DNA from: a virus
IMG/VR virus record: IMGVR_UViG_3300009474_000008
Location: 1 to 26,422 of that record
Reading direction: 5' to 3' (one strand)
Length of the DNA stretch: 26,422 bases
The translations under genes were made by a program, and so were the position numbers. The notes below the pieces were generated by a model. It worked only from the letters and a program-made list of their open reading frames with translations. It had not been told where the DNA came from and did no database searches. Of this stretch, positions 8,323-15,973 are shown piece by piece; the stretch's first letter is position 1; each line of letters opens with the position of its first letter.

Positions 8323-9045
8323 ATGCCTGTATTCTCGTTAAATGGTGCTCAATCTTGTGAAAAGTGCTACATCTTTAGAATAGGTGTGGGTAGCTACACT
8401 AGTGGAAGTATTACAGTAGAAGTAGGTAACGACGACTTTACAAGTATTAAAACCATAGCCACAATAACGGCAGACGGAAACTACGACATAGATATTAACT
8501 TTGCAGCGTATGAATGTACCACGTTTAACGCTATACAGATAACACTATCAAGCCCATCAACAGCGATATACCAAGTTAAAGGGTTCTTTGTTGCCGATAG
8601 TTGTGCGGATAACTTTTGTTCCCGTTGTTTTGAGGTAACGGATAATGACGATTGCTTAGTTGAATTGAGTTGGACAAACGGGCGCAACTTTGCAGACTTA
8701 GAATATAGCCAACTTAACTACACTCAATCGGTATGGGTTAAAGGCGAACTAAATAATGCTAACTACCCTATCGAGAATAACGTGTTTAGGTTTGGTAATG
8801 GTGATACCATACTAACATACGGGCGCAGGGTAAAGACTATGCAATTAGCTTTAAAAGAACTACCCGAATACATACACAATGCTATTAGTTTAGGGTTAAT
8901 GCACGATGAGTTTTATATCAATGGCGAGCAGTACCGATTAGCAGCGGACGGATATGAACCGATATGGCGCAGAACTAGCAAACTAGCCCCCGTAATAGTT
9001 GACGTGTTCAAAAAACAAGAAAACAGTAGAAACCAATTGTGTTAA
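8323..9045 (+). CDS. Cysteine-rich virion-associated protein, unknown
   Basis: A 240-residue protein, starting directly after the previous stop. The first 100 residues are a beta-sandwich with CEKC near residue 12-15 and a cluster CADNFCSRCFEVTDNDDC at about 93-110. The C-terminal half (NGRNFADLEYSQLNYTQSVWVKGEL onward) is a second alpha/beta domain, and the last residue is Cys. The cysteines could form metal sites or disulfides. I do not recognise the family, but it ends the block of surface genes and is probably a virion component. Confidence 0.6.
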   Translation: MPVFSLNGAQSCEKCYIFRIGVGSYTSGSITVEVGNDDFTSIKTIATITADGNYDIDINFAAYECTTFNAIQITLSSPSTAIYQVKGFFVADSCADNFCSRCFEVTDNDDCLVELSWTNGRNFADLEYSQLNYTQSVWVKGELNNANYPIENNVFRFGNGDTILTYGRRVKTMQLALKELPEYIHNAISLGLMHDEFYINGEQYRLAADGYEPIWRRTSKLAPVIVDVFKKQENSRNQLC

Positions 9046-9046
9046 A

Positions 9047-9697
9047 ATGATTACACTAATACACCCAAGCCGTAACCGCCCCGAAATGGCGTATAAACAA
9101 CTGCAAAACTGGTTAGATAAATCAAGCGGTGAAATAGTAATACAGCATATTTTATCAATAGATATTGATGAACCACAAGCCGACAAGTACAAGGAACTGT
9201 TTACAGCAAGCCTAATCGTACAAACTAACCCAAGTGAGGGTTATGTAGTTGGTGCGACTAACGAGGGCGCAAAGTTCGCTAAAGGGCGTATTTTAATCTA
9301 TTTAAGTGATGACTTTGATTGTCCGCAAGACTGGGACTTGGAAGTAACAAATAGACTAGCTGGCAGACGGTTAACAGCGTTACACGTAAACGATGACTAT
9401 TCTAACTTTAGAAACCTATTTACGATACCGATTATCACAAGGGACTTATACGATAAATGGGGGTTCTTTTGGCATCCAGACTTTAAGTCAATGTTTTGCG
9501 ACAACTTCATGTGGGAGCAAGTAAAGCGTGAGGGCTATATTCTAAAGGCTAAAGACTTAGTATTTAGGCATGACCACCACGACTTAAAACGTGCGGAAAA
9601 AGACGAAACGTACATACGCAGCGGAGCACAATACCACGCAGGTAGGGACGTATTTAACACACTATGCAAACGACTAAAATGGAACTGTCGATACTAA
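9047..9697 (+). CDS. Glycosyltransferase, GT2-like (GT-A fold)
   Basis: A 216-residue protein from ATG 9047. The start MITLIHPSRNRPEMAYKQL is the first beta strand and helix typical of family 2 glycosyltransferases. A strand-plus-acidic motif follows at about 83-91 (LIYLSDDFDCP), the place of the metal- and nucleotide-sugar-binding DxD. A TTG start 48 bases earlier would overlap the previous gene and add a tail without family resemblance, so ATG 9047, two bases after the previous stop, is preferred. The substrate is unknown. It is the first of a run of sugar-modifying genes and could act on virion proteins or on host surface glycans. Confidence 0.75.
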   Translation: MITLIHPSRNRPEMAYKQLQNWLDKSSGEIVIQHILSIDIDEPQADKYKELFTASLIVQTNPSEGYVVGATNEGAKFAKGRILIYLSDDFDCPQDWDLEVTNRLAGRRLTALHVNDDYSNFRNLFTIPIITRDLYDKWGFFWHPDFKSMFCDNFMWEQVKREGYILKAKDLVFRHDHHDLKRAEKDETYIRSGAQYHAGRDVFNTLCKRLKWNCRY

Positions 9698-10260
9698 TAG
9701 CAACGGTTGATAGTAGGGTTAACGAGTTTAACGCACTAAAGGCAGAATTTGACCGCCAGGCGGAAGGTAAGCCCGTAGAGATATTGAGCCTATGCGATAA
9801 CAAAGAAATGCCAATAGGCACTAAACGTCAGAAGTTATTGGAAATGGCTAAAGGGCGGTTTATTGTTTTCTTTGACGATGACGACACCCCCGTTAGTAAC
9901 TACATTGACCTTATACTCCATGCAATTAGTTTTGATGTGGATTGTGTAAGTGTTAAAATACAAATGACAACCAACGGGGCTAACCCACAACTTTGCATAC
10001 ACCGTTTACGCTGTCCAATGGGGGGCGGTAAGCTTGCTAAAAGGTATCATTGTGATTGGATCAGACCGATAACGCATTTTAACCCTGTTTTACGTACCTT
10101 AGCACTAAAGGCAGGTTTTGGCAACGAGCGATACGGTGAAGATGTACAATACTGGAAACGTATTAATAAGCTAGTAAAAAAAGACTATTGGATACCTGAT
10201 GTATTGTTTCATTACAACTACTCTGATAAAACACCACACAACGAAAAGTACGGAATATGA
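9679..10260 (+). CDS. Glycosyltransferase, GT2-like (GT-A fold)
   Basis: A 193-residue protein from ATG 9679, or 198 residues from ATG 9664. I prefer the later start because the family begins with the strand MELSILIATVDSR. The catalytic DxD-like motif FFDDDDTP lies at about 63-70, and GEDVQYWKRI at about 152-161 is the usual acidic acceptor-side motif. It lacks any membrane anchor, so it is probably a soluble cytoplasmic enzyme. It overlaps the previous gene by 19 bases and the next by four (ATGA). Its similarity in layout to the preceding gene suggests a shared pathway, with donor and acceptor unknown. Confidence 0.8.
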   Translation: MELSILIATVDSRVNEFNALKAEFDRQAEGKPVEILSLCDNKEMPIGTKRQKLLEMAKGRFIVFFDDDDTPVSNYIDLILHAISFDVDCVSVKIQMTTNGANPQLCIHRLRCPMGGGKLAKRYHCDWIRPITHFNPVLRTLALKAGFGNERYGEDVQYWKRINKLVKKDYWIPDVLFHYNYSDKTPHNEKYGI

Positions 10261-10925
10261 CAAACCCATTAGTAATAAATGTAGCATTGGGCAAGTGGTA
10301 TCCAAAAGGGCAACAAAGGCTAATAGAGAGTCTTAACGTACACGGCTGGCAATCTGTTAAAGGTTGGACAGATAGACCCGTAGAAGGCTTTAATACCGAT
10401 AACCCGTACACTTGTAAAGCTAGTGCACTTCAGTACGCTTTAGACAAAAAACACGATGTAGTTTTATGGTGCGATGCTTCAATATACGCTATCAAGCCTA
10501 TCAATAAGCTAATGGAGTTAGTTGACAAACAGGGCTATTTTTTTTGGGGAAGTGGTGAAAATTGCGCCCAAACGGTTTCCGATGCCTGTTTAAAGCTATT
10601 CGGATTAACAAGGGACGAAGCAGAATTTATACCCGAATGCGCATCAAGTGTGTTTGGTATAAACTTAAATACTTACATAGGTAGGGAATTTGCGGAACGG
10701 TTTATAAAGTACACTAAGCTAGGTGCAGCGGATGGGAGTAGGCAACACGACAACCAATCACAAGACCCACGTTTTAAGTACCACAGGCAAGACCAGAGCG
10801 TTGCAAGCTTAGTTATGCACGAACTGGGTATGGAATTAGAGCACACCCGTTACGTTGGTTATAAAGCCTATTTAATACACTATGATAATACTGAAAATAT
10901 TTGTTTACTAAATGAAGGAATGTAA
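10257..10925 (+). CDS. Glycosyltransferase-like protein
   Basis: A 222-residue protein that begins with a beta strand (LVINVALGKWYPKGQQRLIESL) and carries VVLWCDASIYAIKP at about 67-80, where the DAS takes the place of a DxD motif. A late RQDQSVASLVMHELGM segment resembles the conserved Asp/Gln region of enzymes that use nucleotide sugars. The fold is probably GT-A, but the family is less clear than for its two upstream neighbours. It overlaps the upstream gene by four bases and shares one base with the next start (TAATG). Confidence 0.6.
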   Translation: MTNPLVINVALGKWYPKGQQRLIESLNVHGWQSVKGWTDRPVEGFNTDNPYTCKASALQYALDKKHDVVLWCDASIYAIKPINKLMELVDKQGYFFWGSGENCAQTVSDACLKLFGLTRDEAEFIPECASSVFGINLNTYIGREFAERFIKYTKLGAADGSRQHDNQSQDPRFKYHRQDQSVASLVMHELGMELEHTRYVGYKAYLIHYDNTENICLLNEGM

Positions 10926-11524
10926 TGAAAGAAGATAATTTAAACAAGCTAGGTTTTGAGGGCGACCCCCACGTATTGCCTGTGATTAAAAAACTAGCTA
11001 AGAAACACAAAGTAGGGGCAATCATTGAAACGGGCACATTCTTTGGTAACACAACCGCTAAGTTTGCGGAGTTAGGTTTGCCAGTGGTAACAATTGAAAG
11101 CCAAAGCAAACAATTTAGCGCAGCGTACAGCAACCTAAAGAAAAAGGGTTTTGATGTTGACAAATACCAAGACGGTACTATTTGGATGGTTAACGCTCAT
11201 TCACAAGATGTATTAGGGCAAGTGATTGACAACACGGGGCAAGATGCTATCTTGTTTTATCTTGATGCGCATTGGGAAAGCCACTTACCACTATTGAACG
11301 AACTTGACCACATAGCCAAAAGCGGTGTAAAAGCGGTTATAGTTATTCATGACTTCCAAGTGCCAAACAAAGATTTTGGGTTTGATGTGTACGGTGGTCA
11401 GCCTTTAAACTATGAATTTATAAAGGACAAACTAGATACCATTTACCCTAAAGGCTACAACTATTTTTACAACGAGGTAGCAGAAGGGCATAAAAGGGGT
11501 TTAATATTTGTAGAACCGAAATAA
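10925..11524 (+). CDS. Class I SAM-dependent methyltransferase-like protein
   Basis: A 199-residue protein. Residues about 32-45 (AIIETGTFFGNTTAKF) form the glycine-rich motif I that binds S-adenosylmethionine in Rossmann-type methyltransferases. The acidic end of the next strand (VTIES, about 56-60) would hold the ribose. FYLDAHWESHLPLLNEL (about 111-127) and VIVIHDF (about 139-145) match the metal-binding Asp/His region of the CmcI/TylF (methyltransferase 24) type. It closes the glycosyltransferase operon, so O-methylation of a sugar is a reasonable guess. A terminator follows 33 bases after the stop. Confidence 0.7.
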   Translation: MKEDNLNKLGFEGDPHVLPVIKKLAKKHKVGAIIETGTFFGNTTAKFAELGLPVVTIESQSKQFSAAYSNLKKKGFDVDKYQDGTIWMVNAHSQDVLGQVIDNTGQDAILFYLDAHWESHLPLLNELDHIAKSGVKAVIVIHDFQVPNKDFGFDVYGGQPLNYEFIKDKLDTIYPKGYNYFYNEVAEGHKRGLIFVEPK

Positions 11525-11557
11525 AGTATTATCTTAGCGGAGTGTTTTAGTGTGTTG

Positions 11558-11590
11558 CCCTCAATCCCGTAAGGTTGGGGGTATTTTTTT
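11558..11590 (+). terminator. Rho-independent terminator after the glycosyltransferase operon
   Basis: CCCTCAATC at 11558-11566 pairs with GGTTGGGGG at 11573-11581 through nine base pairs, two of them G-U, with a six-base loop. A run of seven T follows at 11584-11590. It separates the glycosyltransferase operon from the tail-protein unit. Confidence 0.8.
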
Positions 11591-11607
11591 GCCTATCAAA
11601 AAATAAA

Positions 11608-11623
11608 TTTAGATTAGTCTAAA
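11608..11623. promoter_or_regulatory. Palindromic operator, copy 2
   Basis: TTTAGATTAGTCTAAA is a palindrome apart from its centre. It shares arms and spacing with copy 1: seven bases separate it from the TTTG at 11631. Confidence 0.6.
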
Positions 11624-11626
11624 AAA

Positions 11627-11657
11627 TTTGTTTGGCAATATAAAAAGATTATCTTTG
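11627..11657 (+). promoter_or_regulatory. Bacteroidetes-type promoter for the major tail protein gene
   Basis: TTTG occurs twice in a row at 11627-11634. TATCTTTG at 11650-11657 is a full match to TAnnTTTG. Transcription should start near 11662, which is exactly where the structured leader begins. Confidence 0.75.
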
Positions 11658-11658
11658 T

Positions 11659-11741
11659 AAGGTCGAAGGACTTTAAACTACGTGCCAATTTTACCCCACA
11701 GGCATAAATAAGTTGGGGTGTTAACTTATAACACCTATCAA
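11659..11741 (+). promoter_or_regulatory. Structured mRNA leader (pseudoknot plus hairpin), copy 1
   Basis: Four helices can be drawn. AAGGTC (11659-11664) pairs with GACTTT (11669-11674) around a GAAG loop. GTGCC (11682-11686) pairs with GGCAT (11701-11705). ACCCCA (11693-11698) pairs with TGGGGT (11714-11719). The second and third helices cross each other, giving an H-type pseudoknot with a U-rich first loop, a two-base second loop and an eight-base A-rich third loop. Last, GGTGTTA (11717-11723) pairs with TAACACC (11729-11735), six bases before the ATG. The order, loop lengths and several loop sequences recur before the capsid gene, with compensatory changes in the helices. The pseudoknot and the 3' hairpin share a few bases, so they may stack or compete. 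Confidence 0.65.
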
Positions 11742-12281
11742 ATGGCTTTTGATTATTGTAATGCCCCACTTACCGACCATGAACTAATTGCGTGCGGTAA
11801 CTGGAAGAAAGGCAGTATTAACGCTGTCGCTATTATCGAAGATGCAACCCTATTAACAGACTACGAAAGTATAACGGATTGGAACGCTGCTATTGCTGCT
11901 GGCGATGTAAAAATCATTAAGCAAGTAAAAGGCGAACTACCAGAGCCAAGCGTTATTGAAGGTTCTAACCCTGTTGGCGGTGGTCGTGAAAATATCACAG
12001 ACGGTTATAACTATACCCTCGAGGTACAAGATTATAACGTGTCAGCAGATAACGACACGTTTTACGAAAGCTTAAACCCACGTATTGCGGCTATCGCTTA
12101 CTTCATGCCTAAGACGGGCGAGATTGGCGTAGTATTGCAAGAGGTTACGTTTAACGCTCGCCCTGTTGTGCCAATGTCAAGCACTGAAAAACAGCACTAC
12201 CTATTGACGGCTAATTGGGATGCGCCTAGCAATGAATTTCCTTTGCGTTACACTGCACCTGCTGGAATATTTACCGTGTGA
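11742..12281 (+). CDS. Probable major tail (tube) protein
   Basis: A 179-residue protein from ATG 11742. An upstream GTG at 11718 is in frame but lies inside the 3' hairpin of the conserved leader, so it is rejected. The protein has the size and beta-rich character of siphophage tail-tube subunits, with a flexible loop in the middle (EGSNPVGGGRENITDG, about 76-91). It has its own strong promoter, operator and leader, as expected for a protein made in many copies. Its codon use is also less dominated by TTA/CTA than that of its neighbours. The last four bases overlap the next start (GTGA). It could instead be another abundant virion protein. Confidence 0.6.
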   Translation: MAFDYCNAPLTDHELIACGNWKKGSINAVAIIEDATLLTDYESITDWNAAIAAGDVKIIKQVKGELPEPSVIEGSNPVGGGRENITDGYNYTLEVQDYNVSADNDTFYESLNPRIAAIAYFMPKTGEIGVVLQEVTFNARPVVPMSSTEKQHYLLTANWDAPSNEFPLRYTAPAGIFTV

Positions 12282-13141
12282 GTAAGGGTGTAATATTGTT
12301 GGCACTTGGAAAACCTGCCTATGGGCAGTTTGCCTATAATATGGCGTTGTCTATACGTGCCTACAATACTACAATACCAATACACCTACTTTATGAGCCT
12401 AGTGTTAAGCTAAGCCATGAACTAGATGTATTTACCCACAAAACGATAATAGACCCCGTACACGTGTACCAAGATGGTAAATTTACCCCTGCATTGGCTA
12501 AACTCAATCTCTATAAATACTTGTTGTTTGACGAGAATATTTATGTTGATGTGGATGGTATTTGTATAGCAGATGTTGAGCGTTGTTTTAAACAAACAAA
12601 AGACTACGCAGCGGAAAGCTTAGGGTATGAGCCATTAAGCAACAAAGAATACGGGTGGCGTATGCATTGGGCAACAGGCGAAACAATAATGAAGCATTAC
12701 GGGCTAAAACCCGACACAATGATACCGTTTATAAACAGTTCTTTTCAATTTATACGAAAGGGTAAGTTTGCCGAAAAGCTATACGCACAAGCGTTAATGA
12801 ACTTCAATAACTGCATACCGTTGAGGGAATTAAAAAACGATTGGGGTAAAAGCCAACCCGATGAACTGTATATGAATGTAGCGTGTGGGCAGTTAAGTTA
12901 CGACCCTACTATTGAGCCACAAGTTTACTTTAGAACTCGCTCAATGGCTGGCGGTAATGAAACGGTTGAAACCTTATCTAAGAAATACACCTTTGTTGGT
13001 TTGTACGGTACTAAGGTAACTAACCACAGAGTTGTAAAGATGCTTTATAATAGTGTTGTGGGTGGTATATTCAATAAAATGGGTAAGCCACACGTACACA
13101 AGATTGAACAATTGTTGAACTTTAAATTTATGGGAAGATGA
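12278..13141 (+). CDS. GT8-like glycosyltransferase coupled to the tail protein gene
   Basis: A 287-residue protein starting with GTG, four bases of which overlap the previous stop. The first strand is GVILLALGKPAYGQFAYNMALSI. KLNLYKYLLFDENIYVDVDGICI (about 72-96) is the DxD region of retaining GT-A enzymes of family 8, where DVD binds the metal and nucleotide sugar. PFINSSFQFIRKG (about 150-162) matches the 'N-S-G/S' acceptor motif of that family, and an NDWGKSQPDELYMNVAC segment follows. The tight coupling to the tail gene suggests that its target may be the tail protein. The donor is unknown. Confidence 0.75.
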   Translation: MSKGVILLALGKPAYGQFAYNMALSIRAYNTTIPIHLLYEPSVKLSHELDVFTHKTIIDPVHVYQDGKFTPALAKLNLYKYLLFDENIYVDVDGICIADVERCFKQTKDYAAESLGYEPLSNKEYGWRMHWATGETIMKHYGLKPDTMIPFINSSFQFIRKGKFAEKLYAQALMNFNNCIPLRELKNDWGKSQPDELYMNVACGQLSYDPTIEPQVYFRTRSMAGGNETVETLSKKYTFVGLYGTKVTNHRVVKMLYNSVVGGIFNKMGKPHVHKIEQLLNFKFMGR

Positions 13142-13194
13142 AAAAACCTACGAAACCAAAAAGCGGAAGTTGTTGCGGTGGCACTAAAAGATAA
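13138..13194 (+). CDS. 18-residue Lys-rich peptide with Cys-Cys-Gly-Gly
   Basis: A tiny reading frame, MKKPTKPKSGSCCGGTKR, whose ATG overlaps the stop of the glycosyltransferase gene (ATGA). It ends three bases before the portal start. It is basic and has one adjacent Cys pair. The overlap pattern is the same as between the larger genes of the operon, which supports translation. No function is known. It may be only a translational bridge that brings ribosomes to the portal start. Confidence 0.45.
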   Translation: MKKPTKPKSGSCCGGTKR

Positions 13195-13197
13195 CCA

Positions 13198-15033
13198 ATG
13201 ATTGAATTAACGGATTTAGATAGCATTAGAAAAACAGCGGTAAAGGCTTTAACATCCAAAGAGGGTGCGCCTAATCCTATTTACTATCCAGCCGTTGATA
13301 TGCAATATAGGGTAGCGGTACATTCGGAAGATGTATTTCCCGATAGGATGTTCAAACAAAAAGCACCTAACGAAACGGATGCAGAATTTGAGTACCGCAA
13401 AAAGACATACAGGAACAATACCAAACAGGATTGGAATAGGGCGGTAGGGTTATTAAACAGGCTTTGGAATGACCAAAATTGGAGTTTAAAGTTTAATGAT
13501 GACGAAGCCCTTTATTCCGACAACTCAATGGCTAACTACGTCTATAAAGACTACCCTAGAGGTGGTAACTTTATAGAGTGGTTTAAGACAACCGTAACAA
13601 AAGCCAAAGCCAATCTATTTAACGGGGTTATAGCTGTTAAACCCGAACTATCATATATTGTAGGTGAAGATGGGGACTACCTAATAAGCGATAGCGGAAC
13701 GTATGTAGTTGATGACACGGTACTACCTGAACCCGTAGCATATGTGTACACCCCCGAACAAGTATTAGACTTTCAAGATGAAAAATTTGCACTAATTTTA
13801 TTGAGCGAAAAAAGCCCCGTAAAACTAGCCCGTAATTCCAATCAAGAAAAGATGGAAGGGTTAGTGATGGACTTTTACGATGATAAGTACATTTACAGGA
13901 TTAAGCAATACGGGGTAAAATCGGATTACACTTTTGAAACTACTGTGTACTTTGAGCACAATCTAGGGTATTTGCCAGTGGATAAAATTAAAGGCATACC
14001 ATTAGGGCGTGATGACAATAACGGCTACCAACTATATAAATCATTGTTTTACGATGCGATTGACCTACTAGATACCGCATTGTATGACTTTAGTACACTT
14101 CAATGTAGCAAGGTAGCACACGCATTCTTAGAGCGTTGGGAGTATGTTGACGAATGTAGTGCAGGTTGCAGCGATTACGAGCGTGACGGCATATTCAGAA
14201 TACCTAGTGACGGTGGTTATGTGGTGTGTTCAACTTGTAACGGCAAAGGTACAAGTTCTAAAAAGGGCGTATTTAATACCTTCCAAATTAGAAGTAAAGG
14301 TTTAACGGTATCGGCTGACGATGCTATTAGCCCACCGCCAGCAGGGTATATAAACAAAGATGCCACTATCTTAGAGTTCTTGAAGAAAGAAATACAAGAC
14401 ACGATAGATAAGGCGTTTGTAATGGCTAATATCCCTATTTCTGGGCAAGCCAATGGCAACAGTGCAACCGAAGCCAAGATTGACAGAGATGAATTAATAG
14501 TGGCATTAATGATGGAAGCCACCCAACTATTCGGGTTGCTAAACAATACGCTATACTACATTGGTGGTATGAGGTATGGCAGTTCTTACAAAGGGCACGT
14601 TATTACGAAGCCTACGGACTTATCTATACTAACAGCTTACGACCTTACACAAGAGATAAATAGTGCCGTTAATCAGCCTAGTATCGTTAAATCGCAATTA
14701 CAAAAAGAATACTTGAATGCTAGGTTTAGTGGCGACACCGCAGAAATGCAAGAACTAAATACAGTAGTTGAATATACCGATGCTTTACTTTATATGACTG
14801 ACGAAAGCATACGGGCTAACTTATTGGCTGGCACTATTGCTAAATGGCAGGTAATCCTACATAATTCTATTGTGTCTTTCATTAAGCAAAAAACAACCGA
14901 TAACCCTACTTATTTGGAGGGCGATTTGGCAACCATAAAAACAGACCTAGAAAGCATGGCGAAACAGATGGAAGCGAGCATAAGCCCCACAACGGGGGCA
15001 AATACGATATTGGACATAGCCGCAGGGCTATAA
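13198..15033 (+). CDS. Portal protein
   Basis: This 611-residue protein forms the dodecameric ring at the capsid vertex through which DNA is packaged and ejected. Its length, its position before the Mu F-like gene, scaffold and capsid genes, and several segments support the call: LFYDAIDLLDTALYDFS (wing/stem start), FLKKEIQDTIDKAFVMANIP, and SATEAKIDRDELIVALMMEATQLFGLLNNTLYYIGG, the long helices near the stem and crown. Unusual for a portal is a Cys-rich insertion at about 316-352 with CSAGC and CSTCNGKG, the latter being a DnaJ-like zinc knuckle. A terminator follows 20 bases after the stop. Confidence 0.85.
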   Translation: MIELTDLDSIRKTAVKALTSKEGAPNPIYYPAVDMQYRVAVHSEDVFPDRMFKQKAPNETDAEFEYRKKTYRNNTKQDWNRAVGLLNRLWNDQNWSLKFNDDEALYSDNSMANYVYKDYPRGGNFIEWFKTTVTKAKANLFNGVIAVKPELSYIVGEDGDYLISDSGTYVVDDTVLPEPVAYVYTPEQVLDFQDEKFALILLSEKSPVKLARNSNQEKMEGLVMDFYDDKYIYRIKQYGVKSDYTFETTVYFEHNLGYLPVDKIKGIPLGRDDNNGYQLYKSLFYDAIDLLDTALYDFSTLQCSKVAHAFLERWEYVDECSAGCSDYERDGIFRIPSDGGYVVCSTCNGKGTSSKKGVFNTFQIRSKGLTVSADDAISPPPAGYINKDATILEFLKKEIQDTIDKAFVMANIPISGQANGNSATEAKIDRDELIVALMMEATQLFGLLNNTLYYIGGMRYGSSYKGHVITKPTDLSILTAYDLTQEINSAVNQPSIVKSQLQKEYLNARFSGDTAEMQELNTVVEYTDALLYMTDESIRANLLAGTIAKWQVILHNSIVSFIKQKTTDNPTYLEGDLATIKTDLESMAKQMEASISPTTGANTILDIAAGL

Positions 15034-15053
15034 AGTTGTCTTTCTTGTGTTTT

Positions 15054-15086
15054 CCCCTGCTATCACTTGTGGTAGTGGGGGTTTTT
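15054..15086 (+). terminator. Rho-independent terminator after the portal gene
   Basis: CCCC at 15054-15057 pairs with GGGG, and CTATCAC pairs with GTGGTAG after a small internal loop. TTTTT follows at 15082-15086. Termination is probably partial, since the next head gene starts only 12 bases later with no clear promoter of its own. Confidence 0.7.
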
Positions 15087-15097
15087 ATTAAAAGATT

Positions 15098-15973
15098 ATG
15101 ACAGAGAAGCTACTCAAAATAATAGAGCAAATAGCCAATAACATAGACAACTATCCGCAGGATTTAGTTGCTGGATCTTTGGCTACGCAGGACCTTTTAA
15201 CAAAGGTTTACACGCAGCTATTAGATGAGATGGATTACACTAATGGTATGTTGGCAGCAACGCAGCGTAACTTTGACCTAATCAACCAAGTTGATAGCAC
15301 TATTAAGGCTTTATTTGTTAAATCGCCATACTTAGCAGGGCTAACGGAATACGCTAAAGGCATGAGGGCGCAAGTAGGGTTAGTTGGGCAGTATTTCGGG
15401 GTTTTAGGCAAAGACATAAGTTTAGAAAGCTATCAAACCGTAATACGAAACATACAAGCCAATGCCATAGGCAAATTAACAGAAGATGCCATAAGTAACG
15501 CATTTGCAAAGCCGTTAAAAGACATACTAAACCAAAGTATAACCACAGGCACAACCCGTAAGGAGGTAATTGATAGCGTTACCAATTTTGTAAACGGAAC
15601 ACCCGAACTTGACGGTAAATTGGTTAAATACGTAAAGCAAGTAAGTAACGATGCTTTTGCGGTGGTTGATAGGCAAACTAGCAAATATTTAGCCGAGCAG
15701 TTAGGTTTAAATGATTGGTGGTTATACGCAGGTGGAACGGTAAAAGATAGCCGTCAATTTTGCATTGAAAGACACGGACATTACTACCATACTAAAGAAA
15801 TTGAAAGTTGGGTTAATCTAACATGGCAAGGCAAAGCCCCCGTTAATGAGGGTACTATCTTTGCTTTACTTGGTGGGTATAACTGTCAACACATTGCGAT
15901 GCCCGTTACCATTGAATTAGTACCGCAAGAAGATATAGACAGAAACATTGCAAATGGAAATTATACCCCGTAA
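15098..15973 (+). CDS. Mu F-like head morphogenesis protein
   Basis: A 291-residue protein of the Mu gpF / SPP1 gp7 group of minor head proteins, which attach to the portal and help capsid assembly or DNA ejection. The N-terminal two thirds are helical. The C-terminal domain carries the family signature YAGGTVKDSRQFC (about 209-221), ERHGHYYHTKEIESW, and LLGGYNCQHIAMPV (about 262-275). The Asp-Ser-Arg and Cys/His residues are the conserved set. Its position right after the portal is standard. Confidence 0.85.
   Translation: MTEKLLKIIEQIANNIDNYPQDLVAGSLATQDLLTKVYTQLLDEMDYTNGMLAATQRNFDLINQVDSTIKALFVKSPYLAGLTEYAKGMRAQVGLVGQYFGVLGKDISLESYQTVIRNIQANAIGKLTEDAISNAFAKPLKDILNQSITTGTTRKEVIDSVTNFVNGTPELDGKLVKYVKQVSNDAFAVVDRQTSKYLAEQLGLNDWWLYAGGTVKDSRQFCIERHGHYYHTKEIESWVNLTWQGKAPVNEGTIFALLGGYNCQHIAMPVTIELVPQEDIDRNIANGNYTP

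Noticed and set aside
8999-9046. TTG start of the first glycosyltransferase at 8999
   Set aside because: It would overlap the previous gene by 47 bases and add a tail without family resemblance. ATG 9047 gives the typical first strand.
11718-11741. GTG start for the tail-tube gene at 11718
   Set aside because: It is in frame, but it lies in the 5' arm of the conserved 3' hairpin of the leader. The matching hairpin before the capsid gene is also followed by the ATG, so ATG 11742 is the better start.
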